From contig NZ_JABMKX010000002.1 of NCBI RefSeq assembly GCF_013204885.1, forward strand, positions 372,001-436,000: a stretch of DNA of 64,000 nt, written 5' to 3'. The translations under genes were made by a program, and so were the position numbers. The notes beneath the pieces are model-generated. The model worked only from the letters and a program-made list of their open reading frames with translations, ran no database searches and had not been told where the DNA came from. Positions 1 to 9,700 of the stretch are shown here, one piece after another (the stretch's first letter is position 1; each line of letters starts with the position of its first letter). Source of the stretch: Paenibacillus tritici (GTDB taxonomy: Bacteria; Bacillota; Bacilli; Paenibacillales; Paenibacillaceae).

Positions 1-108
1 TGCTTTTCGTAGAGTTCTGTGTGACGGACAGATTGTATTGTAATCGACCTCATGATCTTATGATACACTTCTTCATATTACAGCAAATGTCTTGAAAAGG
101 ATGATCTT
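1..108. other. Leader region upstream of the first sensor kinase
   Basis: No gene is visible in these bases. The end of the stretch carries an AAAAGGATG-type ribosome site a few bases before the ATG at 109. The promoter of the kinase/regulator pair may lie here or to the left of the window; no convincing -35/-10 pair can be picked out. Confidence 0.5.
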
Positions 109-1857
109 ATGGTGGCTTGGCGTCCCAATCTATTTATCAAAATGGTCGCAATCCTTCTCTCCCTGATTGCAGCCACGCTTTTGTTCTACGGATTGTCTTA
201 CCGTAAGGATGTCGGAGTTATTACAAGCCAGATCAAAACAACCGACCTGAATCATCTGCAATTCCTGACCCAGCAGATGGACAATAATATCAACCAGCTC
301 GCAGGCAGCATGTATGCCCTTCAGAGAGACCCGACCATCCGCGATTATGAGCAGATCACGCAGCTGGGCCATCTCATTGATCCCGCCCAGACTATTATGA
401 CGGTGCTGGAGAAGCTCTCCCTTCAGACCAGCTCCAGTACGTGGGAGAACCGGATTGTCCTGTACAAGCCCTTCAGCGGTGAGACCCTGGGGTCGGATTC
501 CTCGCTCTCCTTCGACGTCTCCGTGCTGGAGAAGCCGCTCCCGGCGGGCTGGGAGTATATTTCTGAGGCCAGGACCGGTACGGAGGCGGGCTTCCGGCTG
601 CTGCTGTCAGACCCTGCCCAGGAGACAAGCACCCCGGGTGAGGCGAAGCTGCTGATGTCGATGTATTTTCCGGTATCGAACATTGAACGGATGTTCGAGG
701 CCTTCCAGTCACAGAACAAGGGGGATACCTTCCTGTTCCATCCGTCCCTCGGGGTCATTCTCTCCCGGAAGACGGACCGGGACATGGCGGAGCGGATCAC
801 CGGGGCGCTGAAGTTCGCGGCCGGACAGAGCTCCTCGGATATTTTCAATCTGGAGGAGGGAAGCTTTCTGGTCAGCTCGGTGCCTTCCTCGGCCATTAAC
901 TGGAAGGTCGTGCATTATTCGCCGCTGAAGCAGATTCTGCAGCCGATCCGCAGCAGCCGCTACTTCTTCCTGACAGGGTCCGCCGTCCTGCTGGTGATGA
1001 GCCTAATCTTCTCCTTGCAGCTCTACCGTCAGGTGCAGCGTCCGGTCAGCCTTCTGCTGCGCTCGCTCAACCGGATGAAGGAAGGACGCTGGTCTACCCG
1101 TATCTATACCAAGACCAATCCTGAGTTCACGATGCTGAACAGGGAATTCAATGACATGGCGGAGAAGATCCAATTGCTGATCGAGCAGGTCTATCTGGAG
1201 CAGCTCCGGGCCAAGGACGCCCACCTGAAGCAGCTTCAGTCGCAGATCAACCCGCATTTCCTGTACAATTGCCTGTTCTTCATCAAGAGCAAGGCCGCCA
1301 TCGGCGATACGGATTCCGTGGAGGCCATGGCCCTGAATCTGGGCGAGTATTACCGCTATATCACGAGGGTAGACCATTCCCTCACCACCCTTCAGGATGA
1401 GCTGAAGCTGCTGGAGAACTACCTGAAGATTCAGAACCTGCGGAAGCAGCGTATCCGCTACGACATGGATATTCAGGGCGAGCTGCTTGACCTGCAAATT
1501 CCGCGGCTGCTCATCCAGCCCCTGGTTGAGAACAGTATCATTCATGGCATTGAGCGGAAAATCGGCCAAGGCTTCATTCGGATCACCGCCCGCCGAATCC
1601 GGGAGGTCATTCAGATTACCGTCGAAGACAATGGTGCCGGTATGACTGCTGAAGCCATCGCTGCTCTTCAGGAGCGTATCTCCGAAACCGCACGCGAGGA
1701 CGGAGGCTGCGGGCTGTGGAATATCCAGCAGCGCCTCAAATCTTATTATGGCGAGGCCTCCGGCCTGCAGATTGCCCCTTCACCTGAAGGCGGCCTAACC
1801 ACGACTCTCCGAATGGAGAAGAAAGAGGAACCTTATGCACCAAATTCTGCTGGTTGA
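109..1857 (+). CDS. YesM-type sensor histidine kinase
   Basis: Membrane sensor kinase of 582 residues that would phosphorylate the AraC-type regulator encoded directly downstream. A first membrane helix lies at about residues 10-28 and a second at about 284-304, enclosing an extracellular sensing region of about 250 residues. A HAMP-like segment follows, then the His_kinase domain with the motif QINPHFLYN (His near 381), and a HATPase domain with LVENSIIHG and DNGAGM. This is the family layout of YesM/LytS-like kinases, which commonly sense sugars or sugar-binding proteins. The start follows an AAAAGGATG ribosome site. The coding region overlaps the next gene by 23 bases, implying coupled translation. 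The ligand is not shown by the sequence; the neighbouring beta-glucan genes make a glucan oligosaccharide a reasonable inference. Confidence 0.93.
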   Translation: MVAWRPNLFIKMVAILLSLIAATLLFYGLSYRKDVGVITSQIKTTDLNHLQFLTQQMDNNINQLAGSMYALQRDPTIRDYEQITQLGHLIDPAQTIMTVLEKLSLQTSSSTWENRIVLYKPFSGETLGSDSSLSFDVSVLEKPLPAGWEYISEARTGTEAGFRLLLSDPAQETSTPGEAKLLMSMYFPVSNIERMFEAFQSQNKGDTFLFHPSLGVILSRKTDRDMAERITGALKFAAGQSSSDIFNLEEGSFLVSSVPSSAINWKVVHYSPLKQILQPIRSSRYFFLTGSAVLLVMSLIFSLQLYRQVQRPVSLLLRSLNRMKEGRWSTRIYTKTNPEFTMLNREFNDMAEKIQLLIEQVYLEQLRAKDAHLKQLQSQINPHFLYNCLFFIKSKAAIGDTDSVEAMALNLGEYYRYITRVDHSLTTLQDELKLLENYLKIQNLRKQRIRYDMDIQGELLDLQIPRLLIQPLVENSIIHGIERKIGQGFIRITARRIREVIQITVEDNGAGMTAEAIAALQERISETAREDGGCGLWNIQQRLKSYYGEASGLQIAPSPEGGLTTTLRMEKKEEPYAPNSAG

Positions 1858-3451
1858 CGACGAACCTTATGTTGTCGATGATCTGTCCATTTCGATTCCC
1901 TGGGCGGACATGGGCTTCGGCCAGGTCCACAAAGCCTATTCCGGGTATGAGGCACTGGAGCTGCTTCAGCGCCACCCCATTGACATTGTAGTTACAGATA
2001 TCAATATGCCGGAGCTGTCGGGCACCGAGCTGATTGCCGCGATCCGCCGCCGCTGGAAGCATATCCGGGTGGTAATGCTGACCGGCTATGCCGAGTTTGA
2101 TTACGCCCGCAAGGCCATTGAAGAGCAGGCCAGCGCCTACCTGCTCAAGCCGATTGCGAGTGACCAGCTGATCGCTGTCATCGGCAAGCTACAGGAGAAG
2201 CTGCGCAGTGACTGGGAGGCCTGGTCCTCCCATCAGCGGACGATGCAGACCTTCCGCGAGCATCTTCCGATCCTGCGGGACCGCCTGCTCGGGGAACTGC
2301 TGCAGGGACGCAAGCTGCCCAGGCAGCAGCTGCAGGAGCGGCTGTCCCAGTTCGATCTGCCGTTGTCCACCGACCTGCCGGTATGCCTTGCGGTGGTCCG
2401 CCCCGAGGAGTTCTTCCGTCGCCAGGATATGCACAGCATGCTGCTGTTTGAATATGCGATCATTAATATCGCACAGGAGCTGTTCCAGGACCGGTTCCTG
2501 ATCTGGTCCTGCAAGGATGTGCATGATTATCTCGTATTCCTGCTTCAGCCTAAGACGGATCTTGAACCCGGCAGCCATCCGGGAAATGAGGTTGCCCAGG
2601 CGGCCTACCAGCTGCAGAATCATGTCAGCACCCTGATGGGCGGCGGCCTGTCCGTAGTAACCACAGGCTGGGGAGACTTCCCTGACCAGGTCTATACGCT
2701 TTATCAATCCGCCATTTCAGCCATCCGCCAGCATATCGGCAGCGAAACCGGCATTTATCTTGACACCACAGACAACAACGGCTCCCAGCCGGTGGAGATT
2801 CTTCAGCCGCTCTATGAGCCTCCGCTGTTCTTTCACCTGTTCGAAGCGAACAACTGGCAGGGCATTGAAGATAAGCTGAATGCTATCGTATCGGAGCTGG
2901 TCCATAGTCCCGAGCGTTCACTGGAGCATATCCACGAAGCCCGTTTACATCTGGAGACCGCATTCTATTACTTCGCCCACAAGAATAACAAGATGCTGAG
3001 CGAGATTGTCGGCAATCCGCTGCTGGAGCAGACCTCCTTCCAGACGCCGGATAAGCTGCGGGAATGGGCCATGGAGGTTATCCTTCTGCTGCGGGAGTAT
3101 TTCGATTCCGAGCGGCGGAGCAGCCGGACTGAACTGATCCGGAATGTACATGAATATATCAACCGTAACCTGCACTATGTCTCCCTTCAGGCCATTGCCG
3201 ATCATGTCCAGATGCACCCGGTCTATCTCTCCAAAATGTACAAGCTGGAGACAGGCAAGCGGATCAGCGACTATATCAGTCAGGTTAAGATGGAAAAAGC
3301 GGCGTATCTGCTAATCCATACGCCGCTGAAAATTTATGAAGTTTCCTCGGAGCTAGGGTACTCCAACGCCCATTATTTCATCAAGCTCTTCAAGGAATAC
3401 GCCGGGATGACCCCGCATGAATTCCGCGACCGCCGCTGTAAAACCCTTTAG
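1835..3451 (+). CDS. YesN-type response regulator (receiver + AraC HTH)
   Basis: Response regulator of 538 residues and partner of the overlapping kinase. The receiver has the acidic pair D8/D9, phospho-acceptor D55 in TDINMP and a lysine in YLLKPI near 105. A long central linker follows, then a C-terminal AraC-type double helix-turn-helix (about residues 430-535). Such regulators activate nearby sugar transport or hydrolase operons. The ribosome site AGAGGAACC precedes the ATG. The stop codon overlaps the stop codon of the convergent phosphorylase gene, so no terminator can fit between them. The likely targets are the beta-glucan genes to the right, but this is inferred from position only. 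Confidence 0.92.
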   Translation: MHQILLVDDEPYVVDDLSISIPWADMGFGQVHKAYSGYEALELLQRHPIDIVVTDINMPELSGTELIAAIRRRWKHIRVVMLTGYAEFDYARKAIEEQASAYLLKPIASDQLIAVIGKLQEKLRSDWEAWSSHQRTMQTFREHLPILRDRLLGELLQGRKLPRQQLQERLSQFDLPLSTDLPVCLAVVRPEEFFRRQDMHSMLLFEYAIINIAQELFQDRFLIWSCKDVHDYLVFLLQPKTDLEPGSHPGNEVAQAAYQLQNHVSTLMGGGLSVVTTGWGDFPDQVYTLYQSAISAIRQHIGSETGIYLDTTDNNGSQPVEILQPLYEPPLFFHLFEANNWQGIEDKLNAIVSELVHSPERSLEHIHEARLHLETAFYYFAHKNNKMLSEIVGNPLLEQTSFQTPDKLREWAMEVILLLREYFDSERRSSRTELIRNVHEYINRNLHYVSLQAIADHVQMHPVYLSKMYKLETGKRISDYISQVKMEKAAYLLIHTPLKIYEVSSELGYSNAHYFIKLFKEYAGMTPHEFRDRRCKTL

Positions 3452-6423
3452 CCGGCAAAGGTCAGCTCTACCTCATGGGAGAAGCCGTCATCTGCCGCCG
3501 GTACCATCCCATCCTCCAGCACCCGGCCGTCCAGCGTCAGGCGGGCTGTTCCATCCAGCATGCGGTGGAAGCCCTCCGGCTTGCGGACCCGAATCCGGTA
3601 GGAGGAGCTACCAAGCTTCAGGGTATAGCTGAATTCCGTCTGCTCTTCCCGCAGAATCGGACTCAGCGCGATGCCCTGCTCCGTATATTCAATGCCCAGC
3701 GCTTCCATCAGCGAGAGGGTGAGCCAGGTCGAGGTGCCGCTTAGCATCGGACCGATGTTCTCACCGGTCTCGCTGTTGTTGTATTGGGTACAGAACCGCG
3801 GATTCCCGCAGATGGCAAACGGATCTTCCATCGTCTTGAACGGCATAATCCGGTCCAGCAGCCAATAGCCAAGGCGGCTGAGTTCGGCAGCAAGTGCAGA
3901 GTCCGATACTTGCTTCGCTCCCTTGAACATGGCAGCAGCGGCCATCATACAGGCATGCTTGAACACGCCGCCGTTCTCACGGTCGCCCGGGAAATACTCA
4001 TCGGATGCCGTGTGGGTGGATACGCGGCCCAAGGCAACCGGCGAGACCAGCTTCAGCCCGTAAGGCGTCATCAGATGCGACTTCATGGTATCCAGCATCA
4101 CAGCGATCTGCGCTTCATCCGCACAACCCGCCAGAATACTCCAGCTGAACGAATTCAGGAAGTATGAACCGTCTGACGCGGGATCTGCAGACATCCCGTC
4201 TCCTGCTGCACCCAAGTACGTGTATTCGCCGTCCGGGTAGCGGTTGAACAGCACACGGGCGAAGAAATTGCCCTTCCAGGCATGCTCTTGAATGCGTTCG
4301 CGCAGCTTCACTCCGAAGCGCTTCAGATCATCGGCATCCTCCTGCTCTCCCTTACGGACGGCCAGAGCAGACAATTCATCGACCGCCACCTTCAACAGGA
4401 AGGCGTTCATGACGCTCTCGGAATAATCGCTCTCCAGCGAATCCCCGAAGACCCCGCCTGTCTGCTGCAATTGCTCCCGGTAGAGCGCCTCCTTGGCCGG
4501 GCCGTTCAGATACGTGTCATCCAGCTTCAGACAGTCGTTCCAGTCTGCGAAATCCAGCAAGGGCAGGCCATGGCGGCCGATCGAAATCTGCCCAGAATAG
4601 ACAATGATCGCCTTCAGTGTCCCGAAGACCGGCCGGGTAGCCTCTTGTCCCGCCACCCCGCAAGGCTCATCCAGGAACTCCACATCTCCGGTCAGCATGA
4701 CATAGCGGTAGACGGCTTGAACAAGCCATAAGGCATCGTCAGACCATTTACCCGGCTCTTTGCCGGCCCAGAAGAAATTGTGATACGCATACCCCAGCTC
4801 GAACACCATGCCGGTCCATTCTTTTAACAGACTCTTGACCAGGCCGCTGCGGCCCATACCGACGAAATAATACATGGAAGCATATAGATCCTGAATCTCA
4901 CGGAAGCCGATCTCCCTGTATCCCTTCTGGGTCTGGCAGAAGGAACGGGAGACAAAGCTCTGGTAGAGCACCTGGAAGGGCAGGTTGCGGTTGACGAACA
5001 GATCGAAGCTGTCGTCGCCTGAGGACACCTGCAGGAACTTGGCATAATCCCGCACGAATCCCAGGGACTCAGCCAATGCCGCTTCTGCCGAGCGGCGGCT
5101 TGCGAAGCGTGCGATCAGGGCACCTACCTCCTCCTCCAGCACGGTCTCGTTCCAGGCCGCGCCGCTCTTGTCGGAGACCAGACCCGTCAACTGGTCAACC
5201 GCCGCCGAAGCTCCGGCACGAACATGAAGCTCCCCGGCGACAGCGAAGAATCCCGGCCCTTTGCGGTGCAGAATGCTGCTGAGCTTAAGGGCACCGTTCG
5301 GACGGTGCAGCGAGCCAGTGCCGACGAATTCGTTGTAGCTGACACAGTATTCGCGCGGAAGCACCGGTCCGTCTTCACCATGTACAATCATCGTGTGGAA
5401 GCGCAGATCGTGGCGCCCGCCTTCCGGATAATAGTCGGGGCTGACCGCAGCCACAGCGCCGGTAGAATCCTGCAATACCCCGCCTTGCATGATGACATTG
5501 CTGTACAGCACATCCTCGAACAGCGCCCCCGGAGCCGCTGAGCCGAACATTCCGGTGTATACCAGACGGAGGCGGCGGTCGCCTTCTCCATGGTTCACAA
5601 TCTCAATCCGCTGCATTTCGGTAGCCAGCGGCAGACCCTCGGAATGCGGCACAATGAAGATGGTACGTGTAATCTCAAGTCCGCAGGACATCCGGTATGT
5701 GATGACCGTTGCATTCTGCGAATGGCGGCAGACCGCCGATTCAATGCCCTCTGCACCCGGATCTGCGGAGTAGAAGATCTGCTCCCCATCCTCGAACAGA
5801 TAGAATTGACGGTTGGCCGGGAAGCCGTTCTCCTCCTGGCGCATATCCCAGCGGGTCGCCAGCACCTGAGTAGCGGCATGGGAGCGGAAGCTGCCGCCGC
5901 CAGTCCGGTCTACGACGCTCTTCGGGGTAGTCTGGAGCGGATGAGGGAACTCCAGACGGTTGCCCAGCAGCAGATTGACCGCGAAATGCGGACCCGGCAC
6001 GGGTGAGCGCAGATCAATCACATGCTCGCCCTTCGCGTTAAGCGTGCCCGCCCAGCCTGGTGCAGCCTGCAGCAGCTCCAGCGCTTGGCGCGCAGTAGCT
6101 TCCGGCAGGACTACGGCCTGCTCCTGTCTTCCCGCATGGCGGATATACAGCGCCAATTCCGTGCCTGCGCCGTTCACGGCGAACAGCGCGGATGCTCCGG
6201 CTTCCACCGGCACCAGCGCTGCCACGGCCGGGAGCTTCAGCAGCTCCTGAATGGCAGGCAGCCGAAGCGGCAGACCGGCTATGCCGACAGCCCCGCAGCG
6301 CTGCGAGTCGGTAAAGACGGCGCTAAGCGGCCTGCCCGCCTCAATCCGGTCCGCGAACGCTTGTCTCAGAATATCCTCAGCGGAAGCTGTGGCTTGTCTT
6401 GCCGTATTGAATTTCAGCATCAT
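3448..6423 (-). CDS. GH94-like beta-glucan phosphorylase (cellobiose/laminarioligosaccharide phosphorylase type)
   Basis: Large cytosolic enzyme (991 residues, no signal peptide) of the cellobiose-phosphorylase-like group (GH94 and its relatives GH149/GH161). These enzymes split beta-glucosides with phosphate to give glucose 1-phosphate. Visible family marks are GYREIGFREIQDL near 500, the catalytic-acid motif DFADWND near 627, ENGGVFKHA near 840 and the phosphate-loop-like SGTSTWLTL near 900. The start ATG at 6423 follows GAGGAG with a 7-base gap; a second ATG is adjacent. The enzyme follows the surface GH16 beta-1,3-glucanase on the same strand, which favours beta-1,3-glucan oligosaccharides as substrate (inference). 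Which GH family it belongs to cannot be settled by eye. Its 3' end overlaps the regulator gene's stop by four bases. Confidence 0.82.
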   Translation of the reverse strand: MMLKFNTARQATASAEDILRQAFADRIEAGRPLSAVFTDSQRCGAVGIAGLPLRLPAIQELLKLPAVAALVPVEAGASALFAVNGAGTELALYIRHAGRQEQAVVLPEATARQALELLQAAPGWAGTLNAKGEHVIDLRSPVPGPHFAVNLLLGNRLEFPHPLQTTPKSVVDRTGGGSFRSHAATQVLATRWDMRQEENGFPANRQFYLFEDGEQIFYSADPGAEGIESAVCRHSQNATVITYRMSCGLEITRTIFIVPHSEGLPLATEMQRIEIVNHGEGDRRLRLVYTGMFGSAAPGALFEDVLYSNVIMQGGVLQDSTGAVAAVSPDYYPEGGRHDLRFHTMIVHGEDGPVLPREYCVSYNEFVGTGSLHRPNGALKLSSILHRKGPGFFAVAGELHVRAGASAAVDQLTGLVSDKSGAAWNETVLEEEVGALIARFASRRSAEAALAESLGFVRDYAKFLQVSSGDDSFDLFVNRNLPFQVLYQSFVSRSFCQTQKGYREIGFREIQDLYASMYYFVGMGRSGLVKSLLKEWTGMVFELGYAYHNFFWAGKEPGKWSDDALWLVQAVYRYVMLTGDVEFLDEPCGVAGQEATRPVFGTLKAIIVYSGQISIGRHGLPLLDFADWNDCLKLDDTYLNGPAKEALYREQLQQTGGVFGDSLESDYSESVMNAFLLKVAVDELSALAVRKGEQEDADDLKRFGVKLRERIQEHAWKGNFFARVLFNRYPDGEYTYLGAAGDGMSADPASDGSYFLNSFSWSILAGCADEAQIAVMLDTMKSHLMTPYGLKLVSPVALGRVSTHTASDEYFPGDRENGGVFKHACMMAAAAMFKGAKQVSDSALAAELSRLGYWLLDRIMPFKTMEDPFAICGNPRFCTQYNNSETGENIGPMLSGTSTWLTLSLMEALGIEYTEQGIALSPILREEQTEFSYTLKLGSSSYRIRVRKPEGFHRMLDGTARLTLDGRVLEDGMVPAADDGFSHEVELTFAG

Positions 6424-6598
6424 GATGGTTCTCCTCTTTTCTGGTATCCTGCGGCTTAGCCTTGGCAGCTTCCGCAGTCATACCGCTGATACAGTATTTT
6501 GGCGTCATGAAGATATGATCTGATCGGGGTATAGAATGCCGTTTAGACGTGAATTATTCCCCAGTATGTATGGATTCTTGGCTACCCGAATGTAAAAG

Positions 6599-6626
6599 CA
6601 TGGAGAACGGCTGCCCGTCCTCCATG
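6599..6626 (-). terminator. Hairpin between the GH16 and phosphorylase genes
   Basis: An inverted repeat with outer arms CATGGAG/CTCCATG and inner ACGG/CCGT lies about 75 bases after the GH16 stop. On the minus strand only a weak T-run follows, so it may be a leaky terminator or attenuator between the secreted glucanase and the phosphorylase. The rest of 6424-6700 holds a TATAAT-like hexamer near 6630-6640 (minus strand) and no gene. Confidence 0.4.
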
Positions 6627-6700
6627 TACTGATTATAAAAGGGTTTCTTGCCGGTCTAAATACCAAATCGCAAACCTGGATAACAAAATCTAAAGCTTAT

Positions 6701-9700
6701 TCAAGGCGCCGGTACGGTTCCGTTATTCATGAGCACAATATCATCAATATCCACCGCAAGCTGACCCGTGCCGCCGTCCTTAATGTTGCCCAGCTCGAAT
6801 GAAATGCGGCCGATAGAAGTGCTGTCCCCGGCAACATCGAATTCCAGGGTATATTCGGTGTATTCCGTATCCAAATCAACAATCTTGCTTGTGTACCCGT
6901 GCCAGGTGTAATTATTCGCTACATCCAGCCAGCCGATGCTGATATTCATTTTGCGCTTAAGATCCGCCTTGGCCTTGAAGGTAAGTGTATAATGATTGCC
7001 TTCGTTGTAAGCGACTCCCTCATAAAAGACCTGCCGGTCCCAGGTGTTCGTTCCTGTGGAGCCCACCTTGATCTTCAGCGCCCCGTTCACATTGTCAATG
7101 GATAACTCGCCGCTGTCGGAGGAGAAGCTGCTCCAGCCCTTAAGCGAAGCGGAGGAGAAATCTCCGTTCGGAATCAGATTCTCCTCATATGCCTCACCGG
7201 CCATCACTGGACTTACCTGAAGCAGAGAGATATTGCTCAGCCTGACCGTATGCTCTCCCAGCAGCTCGTTAACCTTGCCCAGACTGAATTGCAGGACGGC
7301 AGCAGAATCACTTGCCGGAGCGGTAAACAGATATTCATAATGTCCGCCCGCTTCACTCAGGCTGACTTTCTCATTCGTGTATGGGGTCCAAATCCCGTCC
7401 AATGAGCCGTCACGCTGAACCAGCACCCGGATCTCCCGGCTGATGGAGGCATCCGCATCGAAGCGCAGCAGGTACTTCTTGCCCTGTTCTACCGGTATTC
7501 CCCCTTGCTTCACCTGTACGTTCCAGTCGTCATCACCAGTGCCGCCAAGGTCAACCCGCAGCGCACCATACACAGCGTTCATGACGGTATTCTTCACCGG
7601 ATTACTGTCCCAATCCCGCTTGTACAGCGTCCAGCCTTCGGTAGAATCGCCCTTGAAGCTGCCGTTCAGCACCAGCTCGCGGGTCAGATCCAGCCAGGCC
7701 AGATTGTAGCCGCTGCCGCCAAGACGGATATAATAACTTCCCGCAGGCAGCTCCAGCGGCTGACTGACGATAGCGCGGTAGGCCTGAAGACCCCCGGTGT
7801 CTCCAATTGCCGAGCTATAGACTGAGCCCGTTACCACACTCTGCTTGCCGGCATCCAGCACCGACAGCGTAAGCTCCGAATCCGCACGCACACTGGATAC
7901 CCGGGCTACCGGAACAATGCGGGCAGCCTGAGGCAGCACCACTTTGTATTCCACATAGTCGCCCTCGTCCATATCCGTGATGTCCTTGCCGCCTTCACCG
8001 CTCGGAATCAGGCCGGTACCCGATGATCTCCAGTACTGGTCCCCCCGCAGATGCAGGTAGTTCGTGAATACAGGCGGATCAATCATCCGTATCAGACGCA
8101 CATTGTCAATCCCGGTCTGCCCCGGAGCCCCGCCCAGAAGGAACGATAATACGGCTTCCGTACCGGACCCGCCGGACAGTGCAATCTCTGCTGTATAGCT
8201 CTTCCACTCCGGTGTCAGGCTGAAGGTTGCCCCGTCGGGATAGACCGTCTGTCCACCGCTATTCTCCAGCTTGATGCCAAGCGGCTGCGCCTGATCCGAT
8301 CTCGCGTCGAAGGCAAGCTGATAGACGCCTGCTGCGGACACTGGAATTCCGGTCTGCGTAAGCATCACATCCTCCGGCGACCCTCCGGCCTTCTGTACGT
8401 CTGCCTGGAACTCACGCTTCATCATCGGCAGCGCAAGCGTATTGGTTACACTGGCCTTCGCCGCTGCTTCCGTGCCCTCTTTAACGGCAAAGTTCCAATA
8501 ACCCAGCCGCCCTTCTCCCAGCTCGAAGCCTCCATTATAGATCAGGTTGCCATCGGCAAGCGGTGTGCGCACCACCGGCGGCGCCTCTGTCTCTACCACC
8601 CGGACATTGGCGAAATAGGCGGCAATGTCGTTCAGGCCGAGGTTGAACTCGAAACGGACATTATTGTCGGAGGCCTTCGGCATCGTGAAGCTGTATTCAT
8701 ACGACTGCCAGTCCGGCGTAAGCTGGAAATTACGTTCCCCGGAATACGCCGTCCATCCCCCGCCGAATTCTGTCAGCTTGCTCATCAGCGGACGGGCTGC
8801 GTCCGCTTTGGCATCGAACGTTACCTTATAGGCTTTGTCCTTCTCCAGCAGCAGCGGCTTCTGCGTAAGCTGAATGGAATAATTCTGGGTTCCCGGCTTA
8901 CCGATGGCAACCTTCACGGCCTTGCCCTTCTCCTGATCTTGTGTGACAGAGACGGTTCCGCTGCCCCCGTCATTCTCAATCCATTCCCAATATTCCGGCA
9001 GACCTTCGGCCGCTGTGGCACCTGTGAAGTCTCCGTTATAAATCTGGTTCCCGTCTGGCAAGGCAGGACGCTGCGGGGTCGAGAGCCCCGGGTTCGTCGG
9101 CCGTTGTCCGGTTACATCCGGCCATTGATCCATGTTCGTATACTTGTAGACCCGGACATAATCCACATACATCTCATCCGATTTGAAGTCCGCTGCCGGA
9201 TCGCCCGGCCAGTCGCCGCCCACCGCCAGATTGAGGATCATATGGAACGGCCGGTCAAACGGTGCAGGGTACGTGTAGTAGTCCGGCTGACCGTTTGCCT
9301 TTGTTCCCCAATCCCTGGTTTCAAAATACATTTTATCGTCCACAAAATACCGGATCAGGCCCGGAAGCCATTCCATCGTGAACTCGTGATAATCATCAGC
9401 GAAGGTCTGGCCTTCGGGCAGAACATAGGTTTTGGTCTGGGACAAATGAGGGATATCATAGTGAATCGAGCCATGAACGGTTCTTGGATACAGGTCTGCC
9501 TCCTTTTTACCAGCCACCGGTCCCGTCAGCTCCATAATGTCCATCTCGCCGCTTCCCGGCCAAGGTCCATATTGCTTCTCATCATCGGTCGGCATCATCC
9601 AGATGGCCGGCCACATCCCCTGCTGAACCGGCAGCTTGGCCCGCACCGTGAATTTGCCGTACGTCCAGTCGCCCTTCATCTTGGAGGTCAGCTTGGCTGA

